A stretch of DNA of 64,000 nt, taken from contig NZ_JASJPW010000001.1 in NCBI RefSeq assembly GCF_030052995.1, forward strand, positions 2,098,001 through 2,162,000, in the 5' to 3' direction. A program made the position numbers and the translations under genes. Each line of letters starts with the position of its first letter. Position 1 is the first letter of the stretch. Source of the DNA: Gemmobacter sp. 24YEA27. Its GTDB lineage: Bacteria > Pseudomonadota > Alphaproteobacteria > Rhodobacterales > Rhodobacteraceae. The notes beneath the pieces are model-generated. The model was not told the origin of the DNA, did not search any database, and saw only the letters and a program-made list of their open reading frames with translations. Shown here in pieces: positions 39,264-49,201 of this stretch.

Positions 39264-41132
39264 TTACCCGGTTTTCCGCATCCCCGCCCGTTTGGCAGCG
39301 CGCGGATCCTTGTCAAACAGCCCCGCCAGCTGCTCGGTCATCGCGCCCGCCAGCTGCTCGACATCGGTGATGGTGACCGCGCGCTGATAATAGCGCGTCA
39401 CATCATGGCCGATCCCGATCGCGATCAGCTCCACCGCACGGCGTTTTTCCACCATCGCGATCACATCGCGCAGATGTTTCTCGAGGAAACTCGCCGGGTT
39501 CACCGACAGGGTCGAATCGTCAACCGGCGCGCCATCCGAGATCACCATCAGGATCCGCCGTGCCTCGGGCCGCGCCAGCATCCGGCGATGCGCCCATTCC
39601 AGCGCCTCGCCGTCGATGTTTTCCTTAAGCAAGCCCTCTTTCATCATCAGGCCGAGGTTCGGGCGTACCCGACGCCAGGGCGCATCGGCACTTTTATAGA
39701 TGATATGGCGCAAATCATTAAGCCGGCCCGGCTGCTGCGGACGACCCTCGGCGAGCCATTTCTCACGGCTCTGGCCACCTTTCCAGGCGCGGGTGGTGAA
39801 ACCGAGGATCTCGGTCTTGACCTGGCAGCGCTCCAGCGTGCGGGCAAGAACATCGGCGCAGATCGCCGCGATCGAGATCGGCCGGCCGCGCATCGATCCC
39901 GAATTGTCGATCAGCAGCGTCACCACCGTGTCGCGGAACTCGGTATCTTTTTCCCATTTGAACGAAAGCGGCGTGGTCGGGTTCGCGACAACCCGTGCAA
40001 GCCGCCCGGCATCCAGCACGCCTTCTTCGAGATCAAAGAGCCAGGAGCGGTTCTGCTGCGCCTGCAGACGCCGCTGCAATTTGTTCGCCAGCCGCCCCAC
40101 CGCGCCTTTCAGCGGGTCAAGCTGCTGATCGAGATAGGCCCGGAGGCGCTCCAGCTCTGCTGGTTCCGCCAGTTCTTCGGCGCGGATCTCTTCGTCAAAC
40201 TGGGTCGTGTAGACGGTGTAATTCGGATCGGCATCGGAATGAGGGGCGGGAAGCGGCGGCTCCAGCGGCGCCTCGCCCTCGGGCATCTCGGTCTCATCGC
40301 CAAGCTCCATCTCGGCATTGTCGTCCATCTGGACCTGAGCCTGAGATTCGTCCTGCTGTTCTTCCTGGGACCGCTCGGGCGAGGCCTCTGCCTCTTCACC
40401 CTGCTCCTCTTCACCGTCCTGTTGATCGGGGCTGTCCTGATCCTCTTCGGCCTCGTCGCCGGCCTCGTCGTCATCGGGGCGATCCGGGTCATCGCCCAGC
40501 TGATCGCCATAGCCGAGATCCTGGATCACCTGGCGCGCCAGCCGCGCGAAGGCCGACTGATCCGAGAGCACCTCATCGAGGCTCCCCAGCGTACCGCCGG
40601 CCTGTTCCTCGATAAAGCCGCGCCAGAGATTCATCACGTTATCGGCGCCGCCCGGCAATTTCCGCCCGGTGGCAAGCGCGCGGACCAGGTAGCCCGCCGC
40701 GACCGGCAAAGGTGCATCCTGGGCCGAAGCGATCTGCGAATAGCCCTTGCGATCCGCTTCCTGACCGATCTTCGCATCGATATTGGTGGCCGTGCCCGGC
40801 ATCACCCGGGCGCCCATCGCCTCGCAGCGCGCTGTCTCCATCGCCTCGTAAATATCGCGGGCCAGCTGTCCGACCGGCGCATATTTCGACGCGGTCTTCT
40901 CATCATGAAACTTGCGCCGCATCGCGAAAGCATCCGCCGTGCCACGGGCGAGCATTACCTCATCCCGCGTCATACGCCGCGAAACCTGCGGCAGCCGGAC
41001 GCCATCGCGGTTCATGCCGGGCGGGTCGACCGAATAAGAGACGGTCATCTCCGGATCGTCGGCCAGCACTTTCGTGGCCTCGGCAAGGGCTTTTTTAAAC
41101 GGATCGGCGGGATTATCGGCGGGTTTGCTCAT
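39264..41132 (-). CDS. cobT: Cobaltochelatase subunit CobT
   Basis: A component of the ATP-dependent CobN-CobS-CobT complex that inserts cobalt into hydrogenobyrinic acid a,c-diamide in aerobic B12 synthesis. The 622 residues contain an N-terminal domain, a very acidic central linker (about residues 215-300, Asp/Glu/Gln repeats), and a C-terminal von Willebrand A domain with the MIDAS motif [10 protein letters not shown] and a late [11 protein letters not shown]. It is encoded just after cobS on the same strand, separated by a head-to-head repeat. cobN is not in the window. Confidence 0.96.
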   Translation of the reverse strand: MSKPADNPADPFKKALAEATKVLADDPEMTVSYSVDPPGMNRDGVRLPQVSRRMTRDEVMLARGTADAFAMRRKFHDEKTASKYAPVGQLARDIYEAMETARCEAMGARVMPGTATNIDAKIGQEADRKGYSQIASAQDAPLPVAAGYLVRALATGRKLPGGADNVMNLWRGFIEEQAGGTLGSLDEVLSDQSAFARLARQVIQDLGYGDQLGDDPDRPDDDEAGDEAEEDQDSPDQQDGEEEQGEEAEASPERSQEEQQDESQAQVQMDDNAEMELGDETEMPEGEAPLEPPLPAPHSDADPNYTVYTTQFDEEIRAEELAEPAELERLRAYLDQQLDPLKGAVGRLANKLQRRLQAQQNRSWLFDLEEGVLDAGRLARVVANPTTPLSFKWEKDTEFRDTVVTLLIDNSGSMRGRPISIAAICADVLARTLERCQVKTEILGFTTRAWKGGQSREKWLAEGRPQQPGRLNDLRHIIYKSADAPWRRVRPNLGLMMKEGLLKENIDGEALEWAHRRMLARPEARRILMVISDGAPVDDSTLSVNPASFLEKHLRDVIAMVEKRRAVELIAIGIGHDVTRYYQRAVTITDVEQLAGAMTEQLAGLFDKDPRAAKRAGMRKTG

Positions 41133-41189
41133 GGATGGACCCTGTCACCGGCGCGGGTGGAGATGCAAGGAAAATACCGCAGACCGGGG

Positions 41190-41328
41190 AGGGGGGCTGT
41201 CTGCCCCCCGGTCCGCTGCACGGCCCTCCCCCGAGGATATTTAAGGACAGATGAAAGAGGCTTTCTTTTCACTTGTCTTGAAATATCCCCGGGGGAGGCC
41301 GAAGGCCGCGGGGGCAGGCAGCCCCCCG
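41190..41328. repeat. GC-rich intergenic hairpin element, copy 7 (head-to-head pair)
   Basis: Almost identical to copy 5: GGGGGGCTGTCTGCCCCCC, CGAGGATATTTAAGGACAG, a short spacer, then TGTCTTGAAATATCCCCGGG, GGCCGAAGGCC and GGGGGCAGGCAGCCCCCC. It lies between cobS and cobT, two genes on the same strand whose products work together, so it would break or tune the transcript if it terminates. Confidence 0.7.
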
Positions 41329-41335
41329 TCTTTTC

Positions 41336-42310
41336 TTACTTCATCGCCATAGAGGCAGCGGATTCCGGCAGCTCTTCATTGAAGCAGCGCTGGTAGAATT
41401 CGGCAACGGTCTGGCGCTCCAGCTCATCGCATTTGTTCAGGAAGGAAAGCCGGAATGCATAGCCCACATTGCGGAAGATCTGCGCGTTCTGGGCCCAGTT
41501 CAGCACGGTACGCGGCGACATCACGGTCGAGAGATCACCGTTCATGAAGGCAGTACGGGTGAGGTCGGCCACTGTCACCATCTGGCTCATGGTTTTACGG
41601 CCCTCGGCCGTGTTGTAATGCGGGTTTTTCGCCAGGACGATGGCGGTTTCCGCATCATGTGACAGGTAATTCAGCGTGGCGACCAGCGACCAGCGGTCCA
41701 TCTGGGCCTGGTTGATCTGCTGCACCCCGTGATAGAGGCCGGTGGTATCGCCAAGGCCCACCGTATTCGCGGTTGCGAACAGGCGGAAGGACGGATGCGG
41801 CGTGATGATCTCATTCTGATCGAGCAGCGTCAGCTTGCCGTCATGCTCCAAAACACGCTGGATCACGAACATCACATCGGCGCGGCCGGCATCATATTCG
41901 TCGAACACAATCGCCACCGGGTTGCGCAGGGCCCAGGGCAGGATGCCCTCCTGGAATTTCGTGACCTGACGTCCGTCTTCCAGCTTGATCGCATCCTTAC
42001 CGATCAGGTCGATCCGGCTGATATGGCTGTCGAGGTTGACGCGCACACAGGGCCAGTTCAGCCGCGCGGCGACCTGTTCGATATGGGTCGATTTCCCGGT
42101 GCCGTGATAGCCTTGGATCATCACCCGGCGATTATAGGCAAAGCCTGCCAGAATCGCGAGCGTGGTATCGGGGTCGAATTTATAGGTGCTGTCGATCTCG
42201 GGCACGCGATCTGTACGATCGGCGAAGCCTTTGACCCGCATATCGGTATCGATGCCGAACACCTCGCGGACAGAGATTTCTTCGGTCGGCTTGATCGCAT
42301 TCTCGGGCAT
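41336..42310 (-). CDS. cobS: Cobaltochelatase subunit CobS
   Basis: The AAA+ ATPase (MoxR-like) of the aerobic cobaltochelatase. The 324 residues contain Walker [16 protein letters not shown] near residue 73, Walker [16 protein letters not shown], sensor 1 in [17 protein letters not shown] and an arginine-finger region. Its partner cobT lies downstream on the same strand. Together with a J-domain gene and bolA next door this matches the arrangement seen in other Rhodobacterales. Confidence 0.96.
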   Translation of the reverse strand: MPENAIKPTEEISVREVFGIDTDMRVKGFADRTDRVPEIDSTYKFDPDTTLAILAGFAYNRRVMIQGYHGTGKSTHIEQVAARLNWPCVRVNLDSHISRIDLIGKDAIKLEDGRQVTKFQEGILPWALRNPVAIVFDEYDAGRADVMFVIQRVLEHDGKLTLLDQNEIITPHPSFRLFATANTVGLGDTTGLYHGVQQINQAQMDRWSLVATLNYLSHDAETAIVLAKNPHYNTAEGRKTMSQMVTVADLTRTAFMNGDLSTVMSPRTVLNWAQNAQIFRNVGYAFRLSFLNKCDELERQTVAEFYQRCFNEELPESAASMAMK

Positions 42311-42499
42311 GGTTACGTCCAGATTTCGGGCAAATTTCAGGCGGTCCCGAGTTCATGGAACATTACGCACAGACGTGCAAGAGCGGCTTTGGTCGGGAGA
42401 CTTGTAACCGGCATTGGGGCAAGCGTCAGCGGTGATGGCCCAGGCGTCAGCTCTGCAAACCCCGCCAGCGGAGGATGGAAGATGGGCGCCGGCCTTTTC

Positions 42500-42976
42500 T
42501 CAGCCTGGCGTAGCGCGGTTTCTGTCTGCCGGGCACCACTCACAGATCGCAACGGCGGCAATCAGCACGAGCAGCGACAGGCTTTCATAGTACAGGAGCG
42601 ACGCCGCCGCCTTCGGCAACGCAATCAGCAGTTCAATCATGGCGGTGGGCAGCGATGGCGCAAGTTTCGCGCCAATCTGGCCCATCCCGCTCAGCGGCGC
42701 GGTAAGATGATCGAAGCTCAGCCCCGCGATCATGGCGCTGACGCCGTAAACCGGGACAATGAGCGTCGAAGCGATCTTCGGCCACCAGCCGGACCGCCGC
42801 CAGAGTGGGGTGAAAAGCGCCGCGGCAACTGCCGCGAAGCCAATCAGAAACCAGGGCGTCGAGGTGAGGCCAAGCAAGTGCATAGTCCGCGCTGGTTCTT
42901 CCGAAAAGGCGACGCCAATCGCCAGCGCAAGCAAGGTCGCCAGCGCCATGACCGCAGCATTCTGCTTTCGGCTCAT
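42500..42976 (-). CDS. Hypothetical membrane protein
   Basis: 158 residues with about four hydrophobic helices (VMALATLLALAIGVAFS; PWFLIGFAAVAAALFTP; STLIVPVYGVSAMIAGL; LSLLVLIAAVAICEW). I do not recognise a family. The Met at 42976 has AAGGAC eight bases upstream; a frame to 43012 is possible. It is flanked by the J-domain gene upstream and cobS downstream on the same strand, and ends 189 bp before the cobS start codon. Confidence 0.65.
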   Translation of the reverse strand: MSRKQNAAVMALATLLALAIGVAFSEEPARTMHLLGLTSTPWFLIGFAAVAAALFTPLWRRSGWWPKIASTLIVPVYGVSAMIAGLSFDHLTAPLSGMGQIGAKLAPSLPTAMIELLIALPKAAASLLYYESLSLLVLIAAVAICEWCPADRNRATPG

Positions 42977-43042
42977 TCTGTCTGCCCGTCCTTGTTTGGC
43001 TTGCGGCCGCAAAAGCCTGTGGCGATGGCTTTCAACTCTGCC

Positions 43043-43678
43043 TCAGTCGCGGAAATGCCGGCTGTCCTTGATCTGATCCCAGGCCCAGACCACCTCTTGC
43101 AGCATCTCTTCCTGGCTGCGGTCTCCGCCATTCATATCCGGGTGAAGAACCTTGATCAGGCCTTTGTATTGCTTGCGGATTTCCGTTTTGGTCATGGTGT
43201 CGCGGCTGTCGAGGATCTCCAGTGCCTTCCTCTCGGTCGGCGGCAATTTGCGCGTGGCGCCGGTCGAGGCGGTCGAGGGCGCCGAACGGGTGCCCTTCTC
43301 GCCAAGGATCTCCAGCGGGTCATTCACCCCCATCCGGGCCCAGGCATTGCCGTCATCCTTTTTGGAAAACGGTTTGGTCTCACGTTCCCAGAGCCGGTCT
43401 TTCTCGACGATGCGTCTGAATTCCTCATCCGAGGTGCCGTCAAAGAAATTCCACTTCAGGTTGTATTCGCGAATATGGTCCTTACAGAACCAGAAAAATT
43501 CGTCGAGCTGCTCACGCGATTTCGGGGCACGGAACTCGCCGCCTCTGTCGCAATCAGGGTAGTCACAGCGATGCGTCGAGGTTGCAGCCGCAGAGACACC
43601 GGCGCGGCGACCGGCGGATTTACGCTTCTTATCCGTGGAAACACGGAGATCGAATTCGAATGGGTTCTTACTGACCAT
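43043..43678 (-). CDS. J-domain protein with an N-terminal Cys/His segment
   Basis: A DnaJ-family co-chaperone of 211 residues that should stimulate a DnaK-type ATPase. The J domain is C-terminal (about residues 145-210), with the HPD motif in IKVLHPDMNGGDRS. Upstream is a segment CDYPDCDRGGEFRAPKS ... FWFCKDHI whose four Cys/His could bind zinc. Its position beside cobS and bolA is conserved in related genomes. A client protein cannot be named. Confidence 0.88.
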   Translation of the reverse strand: MVSKNPFEFDLRVSTDKKRKSAGRRAGVSAAATSTHRCDYPDCDRGGEFRAPKSREQLDEFFWFCKDHIREYNLKWNFFDGTSDEEFRRIVEKDRLWERETKPFSKKDDGNAWARMGVNDPLEILGEKGTRSAPSTASTGATRKLPPTERKALEILDSRDTMTKTEIRKQYKGLIKVLHPDMNGGDRSQEEMLQEVVWAWDQIKDSRHFRD

Positions 43679-43764
43679 TGGATAGAGGGCCTTATGCTGC
43701 CTTTCCGACTCGGGCGGCCAAGTTTAGGTGATTTAGCGGCGGATTGAAGAGGGGGTGGGCGAAA

Positions 43765-44016
43765 ATGCCTGTGATTGACGAAATCGAGTCAAAGCTGCGC
43801 GCGGCTTTCGCGCCGGATGAGCTGGAGGTGCTGAATGAAAGCCATCGCCATGCCGGGCATTCCGGCGATGATGGCACCGGCGAGACGCATTTCGCGGTGC
43901 GCATCCGCGCCGGTGTTTTCGCGCCGATGAGCCGGATCGCCAGGCATCGCGCGGTGCTGGCGGCGCTTGACGATATTCCGGGGCGTATCCACGCGCTGGC
44001 GCTGGATATCGGCTGA
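43765..44016 (+). CDS. bolA: BolA family protein
   Basis: A small protein of 83 residues with the BolA-like fold, known to work with monothiol glutaredoxins in iron-sulfur and iron signalling. VIDEIESKLRAAF, LEVLNESHRHAGH (the conserved His region) and THFAVRIRAGVFAPMSRIARHRAV are visible. The ATG at 43765 follows an AGAGGGGG stretch. Divergent from the J-domain gene. Confidence 0.93.
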   Translation: MPVIDEIESKLRAAFAPDELEVLNESHRHAGHSGDDGTGETHFAVRIRAGVFAPMSRIARHRAVLAALDDIPGRIHALALDIG

Positions 44017-44100
44017 AACCGGCTTACCGGCCGGGGACCACTGCTGCCCCGGCTGCGAATATGCGAGGCTTTTTCCACACAGATTTGCAGGGAGGATACC

Positions 44101-44568
44101 ATGCAGTTCAATCCCGGGACCGATCTGCGGATCGAGCGCCGCTTTCAGGCCGCGCCCGACCGCATCTGGCGCTGTCTGACCGAGCCCGCCCTGATCGAGG
44201 CCTGGTTCGCCCCACGCCCCGTTGTCACCCGCGATGTCAGCCTGGATCTGCGGCCGGGCGGTTCTTTCCGTTCGGTGATGGATGTGCCGGGGCAGGGCGA
44301 GATGCCGGGTCATGGCTGCGTGCTTGAGGTGGTTCCCGGACGACGTCTCGTCTGGACCGATCTGATGCGCGGCGGCTGGCATCCGAATGATGGCAGCTTT
44401 GGCTTTACCGCAGTGATGGAGGTGCTGCCCGACGGTGCGGGCTCGCTTTACCGCGCCAATGCGCTGCACCGCACAGCGGCGCAAAAGGCAGAGCATGAGA
44501 AAATGGGCTTTCACGACGGCTGGGGCGCGGCCGCCGATCAGCTGGGAGCGCTTGCGCTGACGCTTTGA
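44101..44568 (+). CDS. SRPBCC domain (AHSA1-like) protein
   Basis: A 155-residue START/Bet v1-like protein. The AHSA1 pattern is visible: RIERRFQAAPDRIWRCLTEP, LIEAWFAPRPVV, DLRPGGSF, GRRLVWTDLM, and the closing HDGWGAAADQLGALA. Proteins of this group bind hydrophobic ligands or modulate chaperones; the ligand is unknown. An AGGGAGGATACC ribosome-binding site precedes the ATG. It follows bolA by 84 bp. Confidence 0.85.
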   Translation: MQFNPGTDLRIERRFQAAPDRIWRCLTEPALIEAWFAPRPVVTRDVSLDLRPGGSFRSVMDVPGQGEMPGHGCVLEVVPGRRLVWTDLMRGGWHPNDGSFGFTAVMEVLPDGAGSLYRANALHRTAAQKAEHEKMGFHDGWGAAADQLGALALTL

Positions 44569-44863
44569 TCCCCGGCGGTGACAGCCCGGGGATGACAGGG
44601 AGACAACAGGGGCTGGCCGCGTCTGACCTGACGTCTGGCATGGCGCGCGGGGCGCGGATCGCCACAAGCACCGCATCCCCTGCCGCCACAGCGCCGCAGC
44701 CTTATCGGCTGCCATCATAACGTTCGTTACAACGGCCCGCGTCAGCAGATCGCGGTATCGCGGTTTTCGCGCGGCTCTGCCATGGACTTCCCCCCTGATT
44801 CTGCCGCCATTCTGCCAGGCCGGGCAGCGTCTGGCAGGGGTGCAGCTGAAGGAGCGTTTCACC
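44569..44863. other. Intergenic region, nothing recognised
   Basis: 295 bp between the SRPBCC and NUDIX genes on the same strand. No RNA motif, repeat or credible short gene was found; it is likely the NUDIX promoter region. Confidence 0.4.
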
Positions 44864-45355
44864 ATGACCCGGATCCAGCCTCCCGCTTCAACCCCGCGCC
44901 TGGCCGCGCTGGCCGTGGTGGTGCATGAGGGCAGGGTGCTGCTGGTGCGGCGCCGGAACCCGCCTGACCAGGGGCTCTGGGGCTATCCCGGCGGCAAGGT
45001 GGAGTTCGGCGAGCGCGTCTGCGACGCGGCCCTGCGCGAGCTGGCCGAGGAAACCGGGATCATCGCGGCGGTCACCCGCCAGCTGCCCGGGCTTGATATC
45101 ATCGGGCCGGTCCGCGCGGGCGCAGAGGCGCCGGTGCCCGCGCGCGCAGAGGCGGCAGAGGACGCCGCATGGCATTATTTCCTCGTCCCGGTGATCTGCC
45201 GCTACCTCTCGGGCGAGGTGCTGGCGGCGGATGATGCCGAAGAGGCCGCCTGGTTCCCCTGTGATACCGTGCTCGCCCGCGCCCTTCCGATGAGCGCTGA
45301 TGTCGATGCGGTTCTGCGGGCAGCGCTTCACAAGGCAGAGATCGTCGCCCCCTGA
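44864..45355 (+). CDS. NUDIX hydrolase
   Basis: Cleaves a nucleoside diphosphate linked to another group. The NUDIX box is complete: GGKVEFGERVCDAALREL followed by AEETG (G-x5-E-x7-REL-x-EE-x-G), at residues about 43-65, with a VVVHEGRVLLVRRRNP strand before it. 163 residues. The ATG at 44864 has GAAGGAG nine bases upstream. Substrate undetermined; ADP-ribose and dNTPs are possible. Confidence 0.92.
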   Translation: MTRIQPPASTPRLAALAVVVHEGRVLLVRRRNPPDQGLWGYPGGKVEFGERVCDAALRELAEETGIIAAVTRQLPGLDIIGPVRAGAEAPVPARAEAAEDAAWHYFLVPVICRYLSGEVLAADDAEEAAWFPCDTVLARALPMSADVDAVLRAALHKAEIVAP

Positions 45356-45456
45356 GCCGCTGCCAGAGCGGAACCCTGGCCTGAACTCCGCGCCGCCCCC
45401 TTGTAACCGCCGGGGCGCGGGTCCAGGTATTCATCTATAAGGAAAGGGAAATCGCC

Positions 45457-48089
45457 ATGACCGCCGATCATTCCAGCCCCGACGAAGCCCCCGTCGCCGG
45501 GACCTCCCCGCAGGTGCCGTTTCGGGCAGGGCCCATGACCCGCGCACCGTCTGGCTGGCCGATTACCGCCCCTTCAGCCATCTGATCGACCGGGTCGGGC
45601 TGACCTTCCAGCTTGCGCCGAAATCCACGAAAGTTGCAGCAAAGCTGCATCTGCGCCCCAATCCCGAGGCGAAGGGCCGCCATGTGCTGCGGCTTGACGG
45701 CGAAGATCTGCGGCTGATCTCGCTGCGCCTTGACGGCGCGCTGCTGGATCTGACCCCGGACGAGACCGGGCTGACCATTCCCGCCGACCTTCTGCCCGAT
45801 GGCCCTTCACGCTGGAAACGCTGGTCGAGATCGATCCGGCCTCGAATACCGCGCTTGAGGGGCTTTACATGTCGAACGGCATGTATTGCACGCAATGCGA
45901 GGCCCAGGGCTTTCGCAAGATCACCTTCTACCCCGACCGTCCCGATGTGATGGCGCGGTTCCATGTCCGCATCGAAAGCGATCTGCCGGTGCTTTTGTCC
46001 AACGGCAATCCGGCGGGGCGCGGCGGGTCCTGGGCGGAGTGGGATGACCCCTGGCCCAAACCCGCCTATCTTTTTGCGCTGGTGGCCGGTGATCTCGTGG
46101 CGCATCACGACAGCTTCACAACGCGGTCAGGCCGCGCCATCGATCTGGAGATCTGGGTCCGTCCGGGCGATGAAAATCGCTGTGCCTGGGCGATGGACAG
46201 CCTGATCCGGTCGATGAAATGGGACGAAGAGGTTTACCGGCGCGAATATGATCTCGACGTTTTCAACATCGTTGCCGTCGATGATTTCAACATGGGCGCG
46301 ATGGAAAATAAGGGGCTGAACATCTTCAACTCCAAATTCGTGCTGGCCAGCCCGAGACCGCCACCGATGACGATTTCGCCCGGATCGAGGCGATCATTGC
46401 GCATGAATATTTCCACAACTGGACCGGCAATCGTATCACCTGCCGCGACTGGTTCCAGCTTTGCCTGAAAGAGGGGCTGACGGTTTTCCGCGATCAGCAA
46501 TTCTCGGGTGATATGCGGTCTCATGCGGTGAAACGGATCGAGGATGTGGCGCTGCTCCGCGCCCGGCAGTTCCGCGAGGATCAGGGGCCGCTGGCGCATC
46601 CGGTGCGGCCCGAAAGCTTTGTCGAGATCAACAATTTCTACACTGCCACCGTCTATGAAAAAGGCGCCGAGCTGATCGGAATGCTGAAAACCCTGGTCGG
46701 CGATGCCGCCTGGGATCAGGCGCTTGATCTTTATTTCACCCGCCATGACGGCGATGCCGCGACGATCGAGGATTGGCTGAAGGTTTTTGAGGATGTGACC
46801 GGCCGCGATCTGAGCCAGTTCGCCCGCTGGTATCACGAGGCGGGCACGCCACGCCTGAACCTCTGCGAAAGCTTTGAGAACGGGCGCTATACGCTGACCT
46901 TCCGCCAGCAAACTCCGGCGACGCCCGGCCAGGCACAGAAGACGTCAAAGGTGATCCGATTGCGGTCGGGCTCCTCGCGCCGGACGGGTCCGAGGTGGTG
47001 CCGACCCGGGTGCTCGAGATGACAGATGCCGGGCAATCCTTCACATTCGACGGGCTTGCGGCGCGCCCGGTGGCCTCTGTGTTGCGCGGGTTCTCGGCGC
47101 CCGTGGTTCTGGAGCGCGAGACCACTGCGTCCGAGCGCGCCTTCCTGCTCGCGCATGACAGTGACCTCTTCAACCGCTACGAGGCGGGCCGCTCGCTCGC
47201 ACGCGAGATGCTGACTGATATGGTGCGCGGCAAAGATGATCTGCTGGCCGGCTGGATCCAGGCTCTGGTGCCGCTGATCCGCGATCAGGGGCTGGATCCT
47301 GCCTTCCGCGCGCTTTTGCTGCGCCTGCCGGGCGAGGATGATCTGGCCCAGGCGCTGCATGATCAGGGTATCGACCCCGATCCCGACGCGATCCGGGCCG
47401 CCCGCCGCGACGCCGTGAAGGCGCTGGCCGTGGCCCTCAAAGCTGACCTGCCCGGGCTGATCCGGGGGCTCGCCGATACCGGCCCCTTCATCCCCGACGC
47501 CGCCGGCGCGGGGCGGCGGGCGCTGACCAATGCGTTGCTTGCGTTTTTGTCGCGTATAGAGGACGGAGCGGCCGCGAGGTCGGCCTTTGCCGCCGCCAGC
47601 AATATGACCGCAAGCATCGGCGCGCTGGCGGCGCTTCTGGACATTGGCGCGGGCCAGGCGGAACTGGCGGCCTTCGCGACCCGCTGGTCCGACGACCGCA
47701 ATGTCATGGACAAATGGTTCTCGCTGCAGATCAGCTGCGCCGCACCGGAGCGGGTGGCGGCGCTGGTTGATGAGCTGACACAGCGACCGGATTTCGACCT
47801 GAAGAACCCCAATCGCTTCCGCGCGGTGTTCGGCGCCTTTGCGGCCAATCACGCGGGCTTCCACCGCGCCGATGGCGCGGGCTACCGGCTACTGGCGGAC
47901 TGGCTTTTGCAGCTGGACCCGCTGAACCCGCAGACGGCGGCCCGCATGTCGACCGCTTTCGAGACCTGGCCGCGCTATGACGCGACGCGCCAGGGCCTGA
48001 TCCGCGCTGCGCTGAGCCGCATCCTCGCCACGCCCGGCCTCAGCCGCGATCTGTCGGAAATGGCCGGTCGGATGCTTGCTGCCGGGTAA
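45457..48089 (+). pseudogene. pepN: Aminopeptidase N with four one-base frameshifts
   Basis: A zinc M1-family aminopeptidase. The family reads through if one C is restored at each of four sites: about 45531-45534 (before DPRTVWLADYRPFSHL), 45801-45807 ([16 protein letters not shown]), 46349-46353 (between the GAMEN motif in [11 protein letters not shown] and the zinc HEYFHNW) and 46951-46957 (KVIPIAVGLLAPDG). The full length would be about 878 residues, normal for PepN. Without correction translation ends after about 42 codons. All other sequence is well preserved, with no in-frame stop. AAGGAAAGGG precedes the ATG at 45457. Either a recent pseudogene or a set of systematic read errors. Confidence 0.88.
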
Positions 48090-48144
48090 GGGCTGGCGTT
48101 CAGAGTGCTGATACGCAAAACGGCAAGGGGCCGCTTTCATTTCC

Positions 48145-48186
48145 GCGCCAGCACGGCCCGGGTTTCAGCGCCAGCACGGCCCGGGT
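48145..48186. repeat. Two copies of a 19-bp direct repeat
   Basis: GCGCCAGCACGGCCCGGGT occurs at 48145-48163 and again at 48168-48186, 23 bp apart, at the 3' end of the lytic transglycosylase gene. Its function is unknown. Confidence 0.6.
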
Positions 48187-48818
48187 CAGAGTTTCGCCGA
48201 CCCCGAGCACCAGGGCTGAGCCGAGGTCCAGGCAGCCATCTCGGCGCGTTTTTCGGATTTGCGGAACGGGCCCCAGTCGCGGCCAATGCCCTGATTGCCT
48301 GCACCGGCAACAACCCCGTCCCGCGCCACGGCTTTCGAGAAGATCTCGACCGCACAGCTCAGGTTCTCGCCACCATCTTTAAGCGCCGAAACCGATTGCG
48401 CGTCACAGCCATGCGAGGCGGCCGTGCGCGGCGAGATCTGCATCAGCCCGATATAGCGCCCGCCACCGCCCGAAGCTTTCGGGTTCCAGGTGCTTTCATG
48501 TTTCGCAACCGCATGCATCAGCCCGACCCAGAAGGCGCGGCGTTGTTCGACCGATGCCGATTTATAGGCCGGGCACCAGGTTGCGATATCAGAGGGCACG
48601 CGCGCCGAAAGCTCGGAATCCTTCTGGGACACGGCCGCCAGGGCCTCATAGGTCCATTCCTTTGATCCGGAATAGCGCTCCCAGCCCATTTGCGAGGTGG
48701 CGATGAAACTCTCGGAGGGAACTGCTTTGGTTCTGCCACCGGCCTGAACGCAGGCGCTCAGAGACAGGGCAACCGTTACTGCCGCAAGGGCACGCAGACC
48801 CAGCCTGGAGATTTTCAT
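48186..48818 (-). CDS. Lytic transglycosylase, lipoprotein
   Basis: Cuts peptidoglycan glycan strands between MurNAc and GlcNAc. The 210 residues start with a lipoprotein signal (LAAVTVALSLSACVQ, lipobox LSAC with Cys near residue 23). The SLT domain shows the catalytic Glu in HAVAKHESTWNPKASG and the following RYIGLMQISPRTAASHGCD and GGENLSCAVEI segments. A single-domain small member; no LysM or other binding domain is present. Confidence 0.9.
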   Translation of the reverse strand: MKISRLGLRALAAVTVALSLSACVQAGGRTKAVPSESFIATSQMGWERYSGSKEWTYEALAAVSQKDSELSARVPSDIATWCPAYKSASVEQRRAFWVGLMHAVAKHESTWNPKASGGGGRYIGLMQISPRTAASHGCDAQSVSALKDGGENLSCAVEIFSKAVARDGVVAGAGNQGIGRDWGPFRKSEKRAEMAAWTSAQPWCSGSAKL

Positions 48819-49201
48819 ACTTCTTGCCTTTTATGGCCTCGGGACAATGCCGAAAGGGCGAGCCGGATAACAGGCAAACCGCAGGAATCGACGGTGCGGC
48901 AATAAGCGGCTAAGCCCGGAAACGCAAAGTTCTGTGCGAAAAACCGGCGGGATCCCGCCACTCCGCCTGGCGGGATCCCGCCCGAAGCCGCGTTCTGCTG
49001 CCCTTTTTCCCCTCATTTGGCCCGGGATCTCAGCCTGGCTTTGCTGCGCGAGAGCCGATCCGCTCGGGGCCAGCCGGGTCTTGCCCCCGGCCCGCGCGCG
49101 CCCTAAACACCATCGGGACCGCTCAACGGGGTGCTTTCCGGCCTCCCGCAGCGCGTGATTCTGTCAACTGACCCGATCCCGACCTGCCGCAGAGGTGGAC
49201 T
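48819..49201. other. Intergenic region between a transglycosylase and gatB
   Basis: About 380 bp. It holds two copies of the perfect palindrome GGCGGGATCCCGCC at 48946-48959 and 48969-48982. No gene is supported here; promoters of the two divergent genes are expected. Confidence 0.5.
48946..48982. repeat. Paired 14-bp perfect palindromes
   Basis: GGCGGGATCCCGCC appears twice, 9 bp apart (48946-48959 and 48969-48982), each its own reverse complement, so the whole can fold as one long hairpin or as two. Midway between divergent genes; could be an operator or a structured leader. No known regulator site was recognised. Confidence 0.55.
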
